NCBI RefSeq assembly: GCF_004348335.1
Contig: NZ_SMJW01000079.1
Coordinates: 1-32,557, forward strand
DNA length: 32,557 nucleotides
Direction: 5' to 3'
Source: Actinomadura bangladeshensis
GTDB lineage: Bacteria > Actinomycetota > Actinomycetes > Streptosporangiales > Streptosporangiaceae
The position numbers and the translations under genes were made by a program. This document shows, piece by piece, positions 13,353 to 21,118 of this stretch (its first letter is position 1; each line of letters begins with the position of its first letter). Under the pieces are notes generated by a model that saw nothing but the letters and a program-made list of their open reading frames with translations, made no database searches and had not been told where the DNA came from.

Positions 13353-15503
13353 ATGGCGATCGCCATCAGCGAGGAGCACCGCGAGCTGGCACGGACGGCG
13401 CGCGCGTTCCTGCGCGACCAGGGGGCGCGGGCCGCGAACCGCGCGCTGCTGGACGCCGAGAAGGAGCCGCTGCCCGCGTTCTGGGCGGAGTTCGCCGGCC
13501 TCGGGCTGCTCGGCCTGCACCTGCCCGAGGAGCACGGCGGCGGCGGAGCGGGCCTGCCGGAGCTGGTCGTGGTCGCCGAGGAGCTCGGCCGCGCCGCCGC
13601 GCCCGGCCCGATGCTGCCGACGATGATCGCGTCCGCGGTGGTCGCGGCCGCCGGAGACGGCGGGCAGCGGGCGCGCCTGCTGCCGGACCTCGCCTCCGGG
13701 GCGGTCCCGGCGGCGCTCGGCATCGGCGGCTCGCTGACCCTGGGCGACGGCACCGCGGACGGCGACGGCGGAGTCGTGCTCGGCGGCGGCCTGGCCGAGC
13801 TGCTCGTCCTCGCGGCCGGCGACGACATGATCGTCGTGCGGGCGGACGCGCCGGGCGTGACCGTCGAGGTCCCCGGCAACCTGGACCCGTCGCGCCGCTC
13901 GGCCCGCGTCACGCTGGACGGCGCCGCCGTGGACGTCCTGACCGGCGCCCGGGTCCGGGCCACCGCGATCGCCCGCACGCTCGTCTCCGCCGAGGCGGTC
14001 GGCGGCGCCCTCGAATGCGTGGACAACGCCGTCGAGTACGCCAAGGTGCGGCAGCAGTTCGGCCGTCCCATCGCGACGTTCCAGGCGGTCAAGCACCACT
14101 GCGCGAACATGCTCGTCGCCGCCGAGCTGGCCACGGCCGCCGTGTGGGACGCCGCGCGGGCCGCGTCCGGGCCGGCCGACCAGTTCGAGCTCGCGGCGGC
14201 CGTCGCCGCGGCGCTCGCCCTGCCCGCGTTCACCACCGACACCGGCCTCAACATCCAGGTGCACGGCGGCATCGGGTTCACCTGGGAGCACGACGCCCAC
14301 CTGCTGATGCGGCGCGCCGCGACGCTGGCGGCCGTGTTCGACCCGCACTCCGCCGAGCGGGACGTGACCCGCCTGAAGGCCGCCGGCGTCGTCCGCGAGA
14401 CGACCCTCGACCTGCCGCCCGAGGCGGAGGCCCGGCGTCCGGAGATCCGCGCGCTGGCCCGGGAGATCGCCGCGCTGCCGGCCGCCGAGCAGCGGCGGAA
14501 GCTCATCGACACCGGCTACGTCCAGCCGCACTGGCCGCGCCCGTGGGGCGTGGAGGCGAGCGCCGGGCTGCAACTCGTCATCGAGGACGAGTTCCGCGCC
14601 GCCGGGGTGAAGCGCGCCCAGCTCGGCATCACCGGCTGGGTGATCCTCACCCTCGTCCAGCACGGCACGCAGGACCAGGTCGACCGCTGGGTGCGGCCCG
14701 CGCTCACCGGCGCCGAGGTCTGGTGCCAGCTGTTCAGCGAGCCCGAGGCAGGCTCGGACGCCGCCGCCGTGAAGACCCGCGCCGTCAAGGTGGAGGGCGG
14801 CTGGATCGTCAACGGCCAGAAGGTGTGGACGAGCGGCGCCCAGCACTGCCGCTGGGGGTTCGCGACCGTCCGCACCGACCCGGACGCGGCCAAGCACGCC
14901 GGTGTCACCATGGTCGTCATCGACATGCAGCACGCGGGCGTGGAGGTCCGGCCGCTCCGCCAGATCACCGGCGGCTCCGACTTCAACGAGGTCTTCTTCT
15001 CCGACGTCTTCGTCCCCGACGCCGACGTGGTCGGCGAGCCGAACCAGGGCTGGACGGTCGCCCGCGCCACCCTCGGCAACGAGCGCGTCAGCATCGGCGG
15101 CGGCGTGGGCGGCCCGCCCGGGCCCGACTTCATCACGCTGTACAAGGAGCACGGCGACCGCGTTCCCGCCGCCGCCGAGCGCGTCGGCGCCCACCTGGCC
15201 GAGGAGCAGGCCCTCCGCCTGCTCAACCTCCGCTCCGCCGAACGCGCCGTCGCCGGCGGCGAGCCCGGCCCCGAGGGCAACATCACCAAGCTCGTCCTCG
15301 CCGAGCACGGCCACGCCACCGCCGACCTGCTCGCCGAGTTCGCCGGCCCCGGCACGGCGTTCGACGAGGGACTCGGCCAGTTCGCGGGCCTGATGCGCCT
15401 CGGCTCCCGCGGCATGTCGATCGCCGGCGGCACCTCCGAGATCACCCGCAACCAGATCGCCGAACGCATCCTCAAGCTCCCCCGCGACCCGCTGATCAAG
15501 TAG
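13353..15503 (+). CDS. Fused two-domain acyl-CoA dehydrogenase
   Basis: A 716-residue flavoprotein with two complete acyl-CoA-dehydrogenase folds in one chain, about twice the usual length. Domain 1 (about 1-365) has RQQFGRPIATFQAVKHHCAN and HGGIGFTWEHDAHLLMRRA. Domain 2 (about 370-716) has WCQLFSEPEAGSDAAAV, GQKVWTSGAQ and the C-terminal IAGGTSEITRNQIAERIL FAD motif. Such fusions, like mycobacterial FadE34, correspond to a joined alpha-beta heterodimer; some act on sterol side-chain CoA thioesters. Domain 1 is more degenerate in its middle, as expected for the non-catalytic half. GGAGGGGTC precedes ATG 13353. The stop is 3 nt from the convergent reductase gene. Confidence 0.88.
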   Translation: MAIAISEEHRELARTARAFLRDQGARAANRALLDAEKEPLPAFWAEFAGLGLLGLHLPEEHGGGGAGLPELVVVAEELGRAAAPGPMLPTMIASAVVAAAGDGGQRARLLPDLASGAVPAALGIGGSLTLGDGTADGDGGVVLGGGLAELLVLAAGDDMIVVRADAPGVTVEVPGNLDPSRRSARVTLDGAAVDVLTGARVRATAIARTLVSAEAVGGALECVDNAVEYAKVRQQFGRPIATFQAVKHHCANMLVAAELATAAVWDAARAASGPADQFELAAAVAAALALPAFTTDTGLNIQVHGGIGFTWEHDAHLLMRRAATLAAVFDPHSAERDVTRLKAAGVVRETTLDLPPEAEARRPEIRALAREIAALPAAEQRRKLIDTGYVQPHWPRPWGVEASAGLQLVIEDEFRAAGVKRAQLGITGWVILTLVQHGTQDQVDRWVRPALTGAEVWCQLFSEPEAGSDAAAVKTRAVKVEGGWIVNGQKVWTSGAQHCRWGFATVRTDPDAAKHAGVTMVVIDMQHAGVEVRPLRQITGGSDFNEVFFSDVFVPDADVVGEPNQGWTVARATLGNERVSIGGGVGGPPGPDFITLYKEHGDRVPAAAERVGAHLAEEQALRLLNLRSAERAVAGGEPGPEGNITKLVLAEHGHATADLLAEFAGPGTAFDEGLGQFAGLMRLGSRGMSIAGGTSEITRNQIAERILKLPRDPLIK

Positions 15504-15506
15504 GGC

Positions 15507-16541
15507 TCACCGGCGGCGGTTCCCGGCGTCCAGTGCCGGAGTCCCGGTGCGGTGGTTGATGCCCGCTATGTCGGTGCCCGGCGGGACGACCTCGTCGATC
15601 GCGTCCAGGACGGCGGCGTCCAGGCGAACGTCGGCGGCGGCGAGCAGGTCGTCCAGCTGGGGCATCGTCTTCGGGCCGATGATCGTCGAGGTGATGGCCG
15701 GGTGCTCGCCGACGAAGGCGAGCGCCAGGTGCGTCAGCGGGAGGCCGGCCTCCTCGGCGATCTTCGCGAGGCGCTCGACGGCGTCGTAGCGGACGGGGGC
15801 GCTGGGGTCCACGTCGACGCTGCGGCCGCGCCACGCCGGGTTGTCGGAGTGCGCGAACCGCGCGCCCGCGGGAGGCTGCTCCCCGCGCCGGTACTTGCCG
15901 GTCAGCCAGCCGCCCGCCAGCGGGCTCCACGGGATGACGCCCATGCCGTGCCGCCGCGCGGCGGGCAGCACCGACTCCTCGATCGACCGGGCGAAGACCG
16001 AGTACTGCGGCTGCTCGCAGACGAACCGGACGCCGCCCCTCCGCTCGGCGGCCCACTGCGCCTCCACGATCTGGTCGGCCGGGAACGACGACGACCCCGC
16101 GTACAGCACCTTGCCCTGGCGGACGAGGTCGGTGAGGGCGTCGAGGGTCTCCTCCAGATCGGTGTCCCAGTCGCGGCGGTGCATCTGGTACAGGTCGATG
16201 CGGTCGGTGCCCAGCCGCCGGAGGCTGTCCTCAACGGCGCGGACGATGTAGCGCCGCGACCCGCCCCGGCCGTTGCGCTCCTCGCCCAGCGGGAAGAAGC
16301 ACTTGGTCGCGAGGACGATGCCGTCCCGGCGCCCCTTGATGGCCTTGCCGACGACCTCTTCGCTCTCCCCGGCGGAGTACATGTCGGCGGTGTCGATGAA
16401 GTTGATCCCGGCGTCCAGCGCCCGGTGGACGATGCGCACGCAGTCGTCGTGGTCGGGATTGCCGACCGCGCCGAACATCATCGCGCCGAGGCACTGGCTG
16501 CTGACCTCGACGCCGGTACGGCCGAGCTTGCGGTACTGCAT
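15507..16541 (-). CDS. Aldo/keto reductase
   Basis: A 344-residue NADPH-dependent oxidoreductase with a TIM-barrel. The catalytic tetrad is complete: Asp50 and Tyr55 in FIDTADMYSAGESE, Lys80 in LATKCFF, and His121 in LYQMHRRDW. The C-terminal IIGPKTMPQLDDLLAA is the cofactor-binding end. It resembles the YhdN/Tas-like group that reduces aldehydes and quinones. ATG 16541 follows GAGGGAG. A MerR-type promoter with a 19-bp spacer lies upstream, so induction by a MerR activator encoded elsewhere is likely. Convergent with the acyl-CoA dehydrogenase. Confidence 0.88.
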   Translation of the reverse strand: MQYRKLGRTGVEVSSQCLGAMMFGAVGNPDHDDCVRIVHRALDAGINFIDTADMYSAGESEEVVGKAIKGRRDGIVLATKCFFPLGEERNGRGGSRRYIVRAVEDSLRRLGTDRIDLYQMHRRDWDTDLEETLDALTDLVRQGKVLYAGSSSFPADQIVEAQWAAERRGGVRFVCEQPQYSVFARSIEESVLPAARRHGMGVIPWSPLAGGWLTGKYRRGEQPPAGARFAHSDNPAWRGRSVDVDPSAPVRYDAVERLAKIAEEAGLPLTHLALAFVGEHPAITSTIIGPKTMPQLDDLLAAADVRLDAAVLDAIDEVVPPGTDIAGINHRTGTPALDAGNRRR

Positions 16542-16574
16542 CCTGCGCTCTCCCTCGTTAGGCGATCGCGCAGA

Positions 16575-16605
16575 ACGCTAAGAGCTGGAGCGCGCTCAAG
16601 GTCAA
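16575..16605 (-). promoter_or_regulatory. MerR-type promoter of the aldo/keto reductase
   Basis: On the minus strand TTGACC (-35, 16600-16605) and TAGCGT (-10, 16575-16580) are separated by 19 bp instead of 17. That spacing is the hallmark of promoters remodelled by MerR activators. The spacer region holds the near-perfect palindrome CTTGAGCGCGCTCCAG (16585-16600, 7 of 8 pairs). It lies 34 nt upstream of the start codon. The cognate MerR gene is not next to it. Confidence 0.6.
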
Positions 16606-16956
16606 GCACCACCGGCGAGGAGCCCGGCCGGCCCTTGGGGGAGGCCGCGGGTCGGGTGTCCGGCATGGCTGCGGAAAACTTTCCCATGACCGGGGTTGCG
16701 ACTGCCGTCCGCCAATCGGGCAATTGGCTGGAAAATGCCGCGGTGATGCTCGGCCCGGGTTCGTATCGGGCTTTCCCCTTTCTCGGCGTTCGCCTAGCTC
16801 AGGGGGCTGTCAGAGGTGTGCCGTCCGTGTCCGAGAACCATTCGTTTACCAACTGCCGGGGCTGCGGGCGGCGGTTTTCCGGGCGGTGTTTCGGGGGCAT
16901 GCGGCAGGGCAGTCCGCACTGGTGATGATCTGCGAACCCGCGCGCGGGGGGCGGGC
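16606..16956. other. Intergenic region upstream of hydrogenase accessory operon
   Basis: About 350 bases without a convincing gene. The part from 16670 to 16860 is visibly richer in A and T than its surroundings, as expected for the operon's promoter, but I cannot pick a reliable -10/-35 pair. A short Cys-containing frame (16827-16925) runs through it without RBS or known family. Confidence 0.4.
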
Positions 16957-17628
16957 ATGAGCGGCGCGCCGGAACTCGGGCTCGAGCTGCTCGGGATCGA
17001 GGCCGGGACGTCCGCGGCGACGCCGGCGCTGGAGCTGCGGATCGGGCTGCGGCGGCCGGACGGCGGGCCCGTCCAGTGCGTCCTGCTCACCGCGGCCGTG
17101 ACGATCGCGGCGTCGCGCCGCGACCACGACGACGCCGAACGCGAGCGGCTCACCGCCGTGTTCGGCACGCCCGACACCTGGGACACGGCGCTGGACGCCC
17201 TGGCGTGGGCGCGCGTCGGCGCGACCGTGCCGACGTTCCGCGGCGCGACGGAGGTCACGCTGTCCCTGCCGTGCGGGCACGACGCGCAGGCCGGCGCCGA
17301 CCGCTACCTGCGCGCGCTCGACGGCGGCGACGTCCCCCTCGACCTCGCCTTCGAGGGCACGGTCTTCTACCCGGGCGAGGACGGGCCGCTGCGCACCCGG
17401 CAGGCCCCCTGGCGCCGCGAGGCGGCCGGCGTGCTGCCCGTCCAGGCGTGGCGGGACCTCATGGACCACTACTACGGCCCCGCCCGCTGGCTCCGCCTGG
17501 ACGACGCCTGCTTCGGCCGGCTGTCGGACTACCGGGAGCGCCGCGCGCACTCCTCGTTCGACGACACGGTCGACGAACTGCTCCGGAAGGCCGAGGCGCG
17601 GCGCGAGGAGGAAGAGTGGACCGTGTGA
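16957..17628 (+). CDS. DUF6084 family, [NiFe]-hydrogenase-associated protein
   Basis: A 223-residue cytoplasmic protein of unknown biochemical role that in actinomycetes accompanies high-affinity [NiFe]-hydrogenase clusters. Family features I recognise: the start ELGLELLGIEAG followed by ALELRIGLRR, TDTWDTALDALAWA-like text (here TPDTWDTALDALAW), VPTFRGATEVTLSLPCGHD, and PWRREAAGVLPVQAWRDLMD followed by YYGPARWLRLDDACF. ATG 16957 has a G-rich stretch before it; the frame is open upstream but the homology starts here. The next gene begins inside its last codons (GTG at 17616), showing an operon. It may help assemble the hydrogenase, but no subunit is seen nearby. Confidence 0.72.
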   Translation: MSGAPELGLELLGIEAGTSAATPALELRIGLRRPDGGPVQCVLLTAAVTIAASRRDHDDAERERLTAVFGTPDTWDTALDALAWARVGATVPTFRGATEVTLSLPCGHDAQAGADRYLRALDGGDVPLDLAFEGTVFYPGEDGPLRTRQAPWRREAAGVLPVQAWRDLMDHYYGPARWLRLDDACFGRLSDYRERRAHSSFDDTVDELLRKAEARREEEEWTV

Positions 17629-18485
17629 GGGCGGTCGCGGACGCGGTCCTCTACGAGGGCCACCTGCTGTGGCCCTACCGCCGGCCGCCTGCGCAGAACC
17701 GCCGGCGGTGGACGGTCGGCGGCGTCCACCCGCGCGCCTACGCCGAACGCACCGGCGACCGCTGGACGCTGCGCGCCGAGTTCGTCCTGGACGCGGCGCC
17801 CGAGGCCGACATCGAGATCACCCTGCGCTTCCTGCAGGTGGTGCACCGCCAGGTCATGGACGGCGACACCCCGGTGGACGGGCTCCAGCGGGGCGGCGAG
17901 ACGTTCACGACCTGGGACGAGGCCCGCGAACGCGAGATCACCGGCGGCCGGATCACCGTGCGGCGCATGCTGACCGGCCCCATCCGGATCCCGGTCGCGG
18001 TACCGCCCGGCACCGAGGACGAGGAGATCGGCGGCGGCGCGCGCCTCCGGCGGTCGTGGGAGCGGGTGGCCGGCTGGGTCGACGCGTCCGCCGTCCCGGC
18101 CGGGGACGGCGCCGTGCGGCTGCGGGTCGACATCGTCAACGGCGGGGACGCGGCCGGGCCCGAGGACGCCGACCGCGCCGGGATGCTCTGCGCGCACGTC
18201 GTGGCGAGCGCCCGCGGCGGGGTGTTCGTCTCGTCCGCCGACCCGCCCGACCGGCTGGCCGGCGCCGTCGCCGGGTGCCGGAGCGACGGGCTGTGGCCCG
18301 TCCTCGCGGGCCGGCCGGGCGACCACGGCACCGTCCTCGCCGCGCCGGTCGTCCTCTACGACTGGCCGCAGGTCGCCCCGGACGGACCCGGCGACCTGCG
18401 CTTCGGGACCGAGGGCGACGGGCTGCTGTTCCTCAGCGTGCTCGGCCTCGCCGGGAACGAGCGGCGGGAGACGGCGGCGTGGTGA
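17616..18485 (+). CDS. Hydrogenase-cluster conserved protein of unknown function
   Basis: A 289-residue protein beginning VADAVLYEGHLLWPYRR, followed by RRRWTVGGVHPRAYAE; I recognise this start from actinobacterial hydrogenase operons, where it follows DUF6084. No enzyme motif, signal peptide or membrane segment is visible; the sequence reads as beta-rich with conserved Trp and Arg positions (LRFLQVVHRQVM). GTG 17616 follows AGGAGG and overlaps the DUF6084 stop by 13 nt, and its own stop overlaps the protease start by 4 nt. An assembly or scaffolding role is inferred from context only. Confidence 0.65.
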   Translation: MDRVRAVADAVLYEGHLLWPYRRPPAQNRRRWTVGGVHPRAYAERTGDRWTLRAEFVLDAAPEADIEITLRFLQVVHRQVMDGDTPVDGLQRGGETFTTWDEAREREITGGRITVRRMLTGPIRIPVAVPPGTEDEEIGGGARLRRSWERVAGWVDASAVPAGDGAVRLRVDIVNGGDAAGPEDADRAGMLCAHVVASARGGVFVSSADPPDRLAGAVAGCRSDGLWPVLAGRPGDHGTVLAAPVVLYDWPQVAPDGPGDLRFGTEGDGLLFLSVLGLAGNERRETAAW

Positions 18486-19270
18486 GCGCGAGGGCGCTCG
18501 TCCGCGGGCGGGAGCTGACCGCCGGGAGCCGGGTCCGGCTGCGCCCCCAGGGCGGCGCCGATGCCTTCGACCTCGCCATCGTCGGCCGCGCCGCCACCGT
18601 CGAGCGGGTCGAGGACGACCTGGAGGGCGGCCTGCACCTGCTCGTCGCGGTCGATCGCGACCCCGGCGGGACGCCCGGCGGCGACGCCCTCGGGCACCGG
18701 TTCTTCATCGGCCTGGACGAGGTGGACCCGCTGCCGAGCGACGAGTCGTCCCGCAAGGTCCTCGTCGCCGGGATCGGGAACGTCTTCCACGGCGACGACG
18801 GGTTCGGCGTGGAGGTCGTCCGGCGCCTGCGGCGGCGGCCCGTGCCGGACGGCGTCGACATCACCGACTTCGGCATCCGCGGCGTCGACCTGATGTGCGC
18901 GCTCGGGGACGGCCACCGGACCGCGATCCTCGTCGGCGCCGCCGCCAGCGGCGACGCGCCCGGCACCGTCCGGGTCGCCGAACCCGACCCGGACTCGGGC
19001 GGCTTCGGCGGCGCCGCGGTCGACGCGCACGGGCTCGACCCGGCGCGGGTGCTGCGGCTGGCCCGCGAGAACGGCCCGGTCCCGCCGCGGATCCTGCTGG
19101 TCGCGTGCGAGCCGTCGGCGCAGGCGGCCGACGCCACCTGGGAAATGGACCTCAGCGCGCCGGTCGGCGCGGCGGTCGGGGAGACCGTCCGGCTGATCGA
19201 GCGGCTGATCGCTAAGGAACTCTCAGCAGAGAGAGAACTCACACCGCACAGAGAAGGAGCCGTGTCATGA
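18482..19270 (+). CDS. Hydrogenase maturation endopeptidase with N-terminal extension
   Basis: A 262-residue protein. Residues 92-250 form the HyaD/HycI fold that clips the C-terminal tail of the [NiFe] large subunit after nickel insertion: KVLVAGIGNVFHGDDGFGVE, FGIRGVDLMCALGDG and VDAHGLDPARVL (His183). Residues 1-90 are an extra domain (RGRELTAGSRVRL to HRFFIGLDEVDPL). In HybD, Glu16, Asp62 and His93 bind the metal. Here the Asp62 position reads AILVGAAASG, that is Gly152 (codon GGC at 18935-18937), one base from Asp GAC. The catalytic metal site may therefore be damaged or altered. GTG 18482 overlaps the previous stop; the stop overlaps the next start (ATGA). Confidence 0.8.
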   Translation: MSARALVRGRELTAGSRVRLRPQGGADAFDLAIVGRAATVERVEDDLEGGLHLLVAVDRDPGGTPGGDALGHRFFIGLDEVDPLPSDESSRKVLVAGIGNVFHGDDGFGVEVVRRLRRRPVPDGVDITDFGIRGVDLMCALGDGHRTAILVGAAASGDAPGTVRVAEPDPDSGGFGGAAVDAHGLDPARVLRLARENGPVPPRILLVACEPSAQAADATWEMDLSAPVGAAVGETVRLIERLIAKELSAERELTPHREGAVS

Positions 19271-19407
19271 GGAAGGGAAAGCGGGTCCGCCCGCGCATGG
19301 TCAGGCTGATGGTCGCGCTGTCCGCGCTGTCGGTGCTCGCACTGATCGTCATGGTGGCCGGGCGGACGCCGGTGCTGCGCCGGTACATCGACTCCGGGCC
19401 CAGGTGA
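19267..19407 (+). CDS. 46-residue single-pass membrane protein (DUF6893-like)
   Basis: A small protein with a strongly basic start (MRKGKRVRPR), one hydrophobic helix (about residues 12-31, LMVALSALSVLALIVMVAG) and a short polar tail ending LRRYIDSGPR. Small proteins with one helix followed by a P..RRY tail occur in the same place in actinobacterial hydrogenase operons (DUF6893). Topology with the basic N-terminus inside is expected. It overlaps the protease stop by 4 nt, which argues that it is translated. It could anchor or recruit hydrogenase to the membrane; this is inference. Confidence 0.65.
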   Translation: MRKGKRVRPRMVRLMVALSALSVLALIVMVAGRTPVLRRYIDSGPR

Positions 19408-19441
19408 CCCGGCGCCGCCGACACAGGTTCGGAACCCGGCG

Positions 19442-19963
19442 ATGAGGACGATCGACCGGCATCTCGTCGGCTACCTGAAGGACGCGCACACGCTCCAGGA
19501 GCACGTCGAGGCCACGCTGAGCGAGCTGCTGACGACGGTGGCGGACGAGCCGGACGCCTGCCGTCCGCTCGGCCGCTTCGCGGAGGCGACGCGGCTGCAC
19601 ATGCGCGAGATCGAGGCGCGGCTGCGGGCGCACCACTCGTCCCCGTCCATCGTCCGGGACGCGGGGCAGCTGTTCGCCGCCGTCGCGGAGGCCGGGCTCG
19701 GCCGCAGCCGCCGCGACGCCGCCGGCAAGCACATGCGGGACGCCTACGTCGCGGCCCACCTGCAGATCGCGGCGGCCGAGATGCTGCGGCGCGTCGCCGA
19801 GCGCGCCGGGGACGCCGAGACGGCGCGGGTGGCGAAGGCGATGTGCGACGACGCGCACGCGATGTCGGCGGAGCTGTCGGACCGGTGGGACCTCGCCGTG
19901 GAGCTGTCGCTGCGGCAGCACGGCGTGCGGGACGCCCCGCCGCCGCCCGGGAGCGGCCGGTGA
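19442..19963 (+). CDS. Ferritin-like four-helix protein (DUF892/YciF-like)
   Basis: A 173-residue, almost entirely helical protein: YLKDAHTLQEHVEATLSEL, the segment ATRLHMREIEARLRAHH, then AYVAAHLQIAAAEMLRRVAE and DDAHAMSAELSDRWD. The paired Glu/His spacing (QEHVE, HMREIE, HLQIAAAE) resembles DUF892/YciE-YciF ferritin-like proteins, which may bind two metals. There is no signal peptide; the C-terminal tail is Pro/Gly rich. ATG 19442 has only a weak RBS. It lies 34 nt after the small membrane gene and 34 nt before HypE, so it is part of the operon. Metal storage or oxygen/redox protection of hydrogenase assembly is a guess. Confidence 0.6.
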   Translation: MRTIDRHLVGYLKDAHTLQEHVEATLSELLTTVADEPDACRPLGRFAEATRLHMREIEARLRAHHSSPSIVRDAGQLFAAVAEAGLGRSRRDAAGKHMRDAYVAAHLQIAAAEMLRRVAERAGDAETARVAKAMCDDAHAMSAELSDRWDLAVELSLRQHGVRDAPPPPGSGR

Positions 19964-19997
19964 ACACGGCGGGGAAACTGACGCGGGAGGCGCTCTG

Positions 19998-21065
19998 ATG
20001 GCCCTACGGGAAGAGCAGGTCCTCGAGCGCATCACGCGGGCCCGCGGCCGCAGGGCCCGCCTGCGCGAGGACGCCGTCACCCTGGCGCACGGTGCGGGCG
20101 GCAGGGCCGCCCGCACCCTGATCGACGCGGTGTTCAAGGACGCGTTCGACAACCCGATCCTGGACCGCATGGACGACTCGGCGTGCTTCGCCGTCAACGG
20201 CGCCGACCTGGCCTTCACCACCGACGCGCACGTGGTGTCGCCGCTCTTCTTCCCCGGCGGGGACATCGGCGACCTGGCAGTCAACGGGACGGTCAACGAC
20301 CTCGCCGTCTCCGGTGCGACGCCGCTGCACCTGTCCGCCGGATTCATCCTCGAAGAGGGCTTCCCGGTCTCGTCGCTGCGCCGCATCACCGCCTCGATGA
20401 GCGCCGCCGCCGAGGCCGCCGGGGTCGACATCGTCACGGGCGACACCAAGGTCGTCCGGCGCGGGCAGGCCGACGGCTGCTACATCACCACCGCCGGCGT
20501 GGGCGTCGTCCACTCCCCGCCCGCGGGCGACGTCCGTCCCGGCGACGCGATCCTGGTCACCGGGCCGATCGGCGAGCACGGAGTCGCGATCATGCTGGCG
20601 CGCGGCGACCTGGACATCGAGGCGGACCTGGCCTCCGACACCGCGCCGCTGAACTGCCTGCTCGCCGACCTGGCCGCCCGCTGCCCGGGCGCCGTCCGCC
20701 GCATGCGGGACGCGACCCGGGGCGGTGTGGCGGCCGTCCTCGGCGAACTGGCGGCCGACGCGGGCCTCGCCGCGGTGGTGGACGAGGAGGCGGTCCCCGT
20801 CCGGCCCGCCGTCCGGGGCGCCTGCGAACTCCTCGGCATCGACCCGCTGCACGTCGCCTGCGAGGGCCGGGCCGTGATCGTGGTCGCATCCGAGGCCGCG
20901 GACACCGCCCTGGCCTCACTGCGCGCCCACCCGCTGGGCGCGGGCGCCGCCGCCATCGGCCACCTGCACGACGACCCGCCCGGCACCGTCCTGGTGAAGA
21001 CCGCCTTCGACGGCACCCAGCCCATCGCCCCGCTGCCGGACGACTCCCTGCCCCGGATCTGCTGA
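19998..21065 (+). CDS. hypE: Hydrogenase maturation protein HypE
   Basis: A 355-residue PurM/AIR-synthase-fold enzyme that dehydrates the thiocarboxamide on its own C-terminal Cys to thiocyanate, giving the CN ligands of the [NiFe] centre. Visible: LAHGAGGRAARTLIDAVF, LDRMDDSACFAVNG, DLAVNGTVNDLAVSGATPL, VTGDTKVV and MRDATRGGVAAVLGEL. The chain ends LPRIC, the hallmark Cys-terminus that receives the carbamoyl group from HypF. GGGAGG precedes ATG 19998. The Hyp partners (A, B, C, D, F) are not in the window and must lie elsewhere. It is the last gene of the accessory operon. Confidence 0.93.
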   Translation: MALREEQVLERITRARGRRARLREDAVTLAHGAGGRAARTLIDAVFKDAFDNPILDRMDDSACFAVNGADLAFTTDAHVVSPLFFPGGDIGDLAVNGTVNDLAVSGATPLHLSAGFILEEGFPVSSLRRITASMSAAAEAAGVDIVTGDTKVVRRGQADGCYITTAGVGVVHSPPAGDVRPGDAILVTGPIGEHGVAIMLARGDLDIEADLASDTAPLNCLLADLAARCPGAVRRMRDATRGGVAAVLGELAADAGLAAVVDEEAVPVRPAVRGACELLGIDPLHVACEGRAVIVVASEAADTALASLRAHPLGAGAAAIGHLHDDPPGTVLVKTAFDGTQPIAPLPDDSLPRIC

Positions 21066-21071
21066 AGCCGC

Positions 21072-21086
21072 GACGCCGGCGGCGTC
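21072..21086. terminator. Short GC hairpin between hypE and the convergent ATPase gene
   Basis: GACGCC and GGCGTC form a 6-bp stem with a GGC loop, 7 nt after the hypE stop, in the 53-nt gap between two convergent genes. It has no T run; a bidirectional terminator is plausible. Confidence 0.4.
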
Positions 21087-21118
21087 CCGTGACTTCGTCG
21101 GGTGCGCGGGCTCGGCGG

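Noticed and set aside
16755..16790. Possible DosR-like site GGGCTTTCCCC before the hydrogenase accessory operon
   Set aside because: Half-site spacing is two bases short and the GGGAC/GTCCC halves are incomplete.
16789..16812. tRNA-like string around CGCCTAGCTCAGGGGGC
   Set aside because: No acceptor stem, anticodon arm or T-arm can be built around it.
16827..16925. Short frame with NCRGCGRRFSGRC, a possible zinc-binding mini-protein
   Set aside because: Only a GTG start without RBS, 32 residues, no recognised family; it may be chance in the operon's promoter region.
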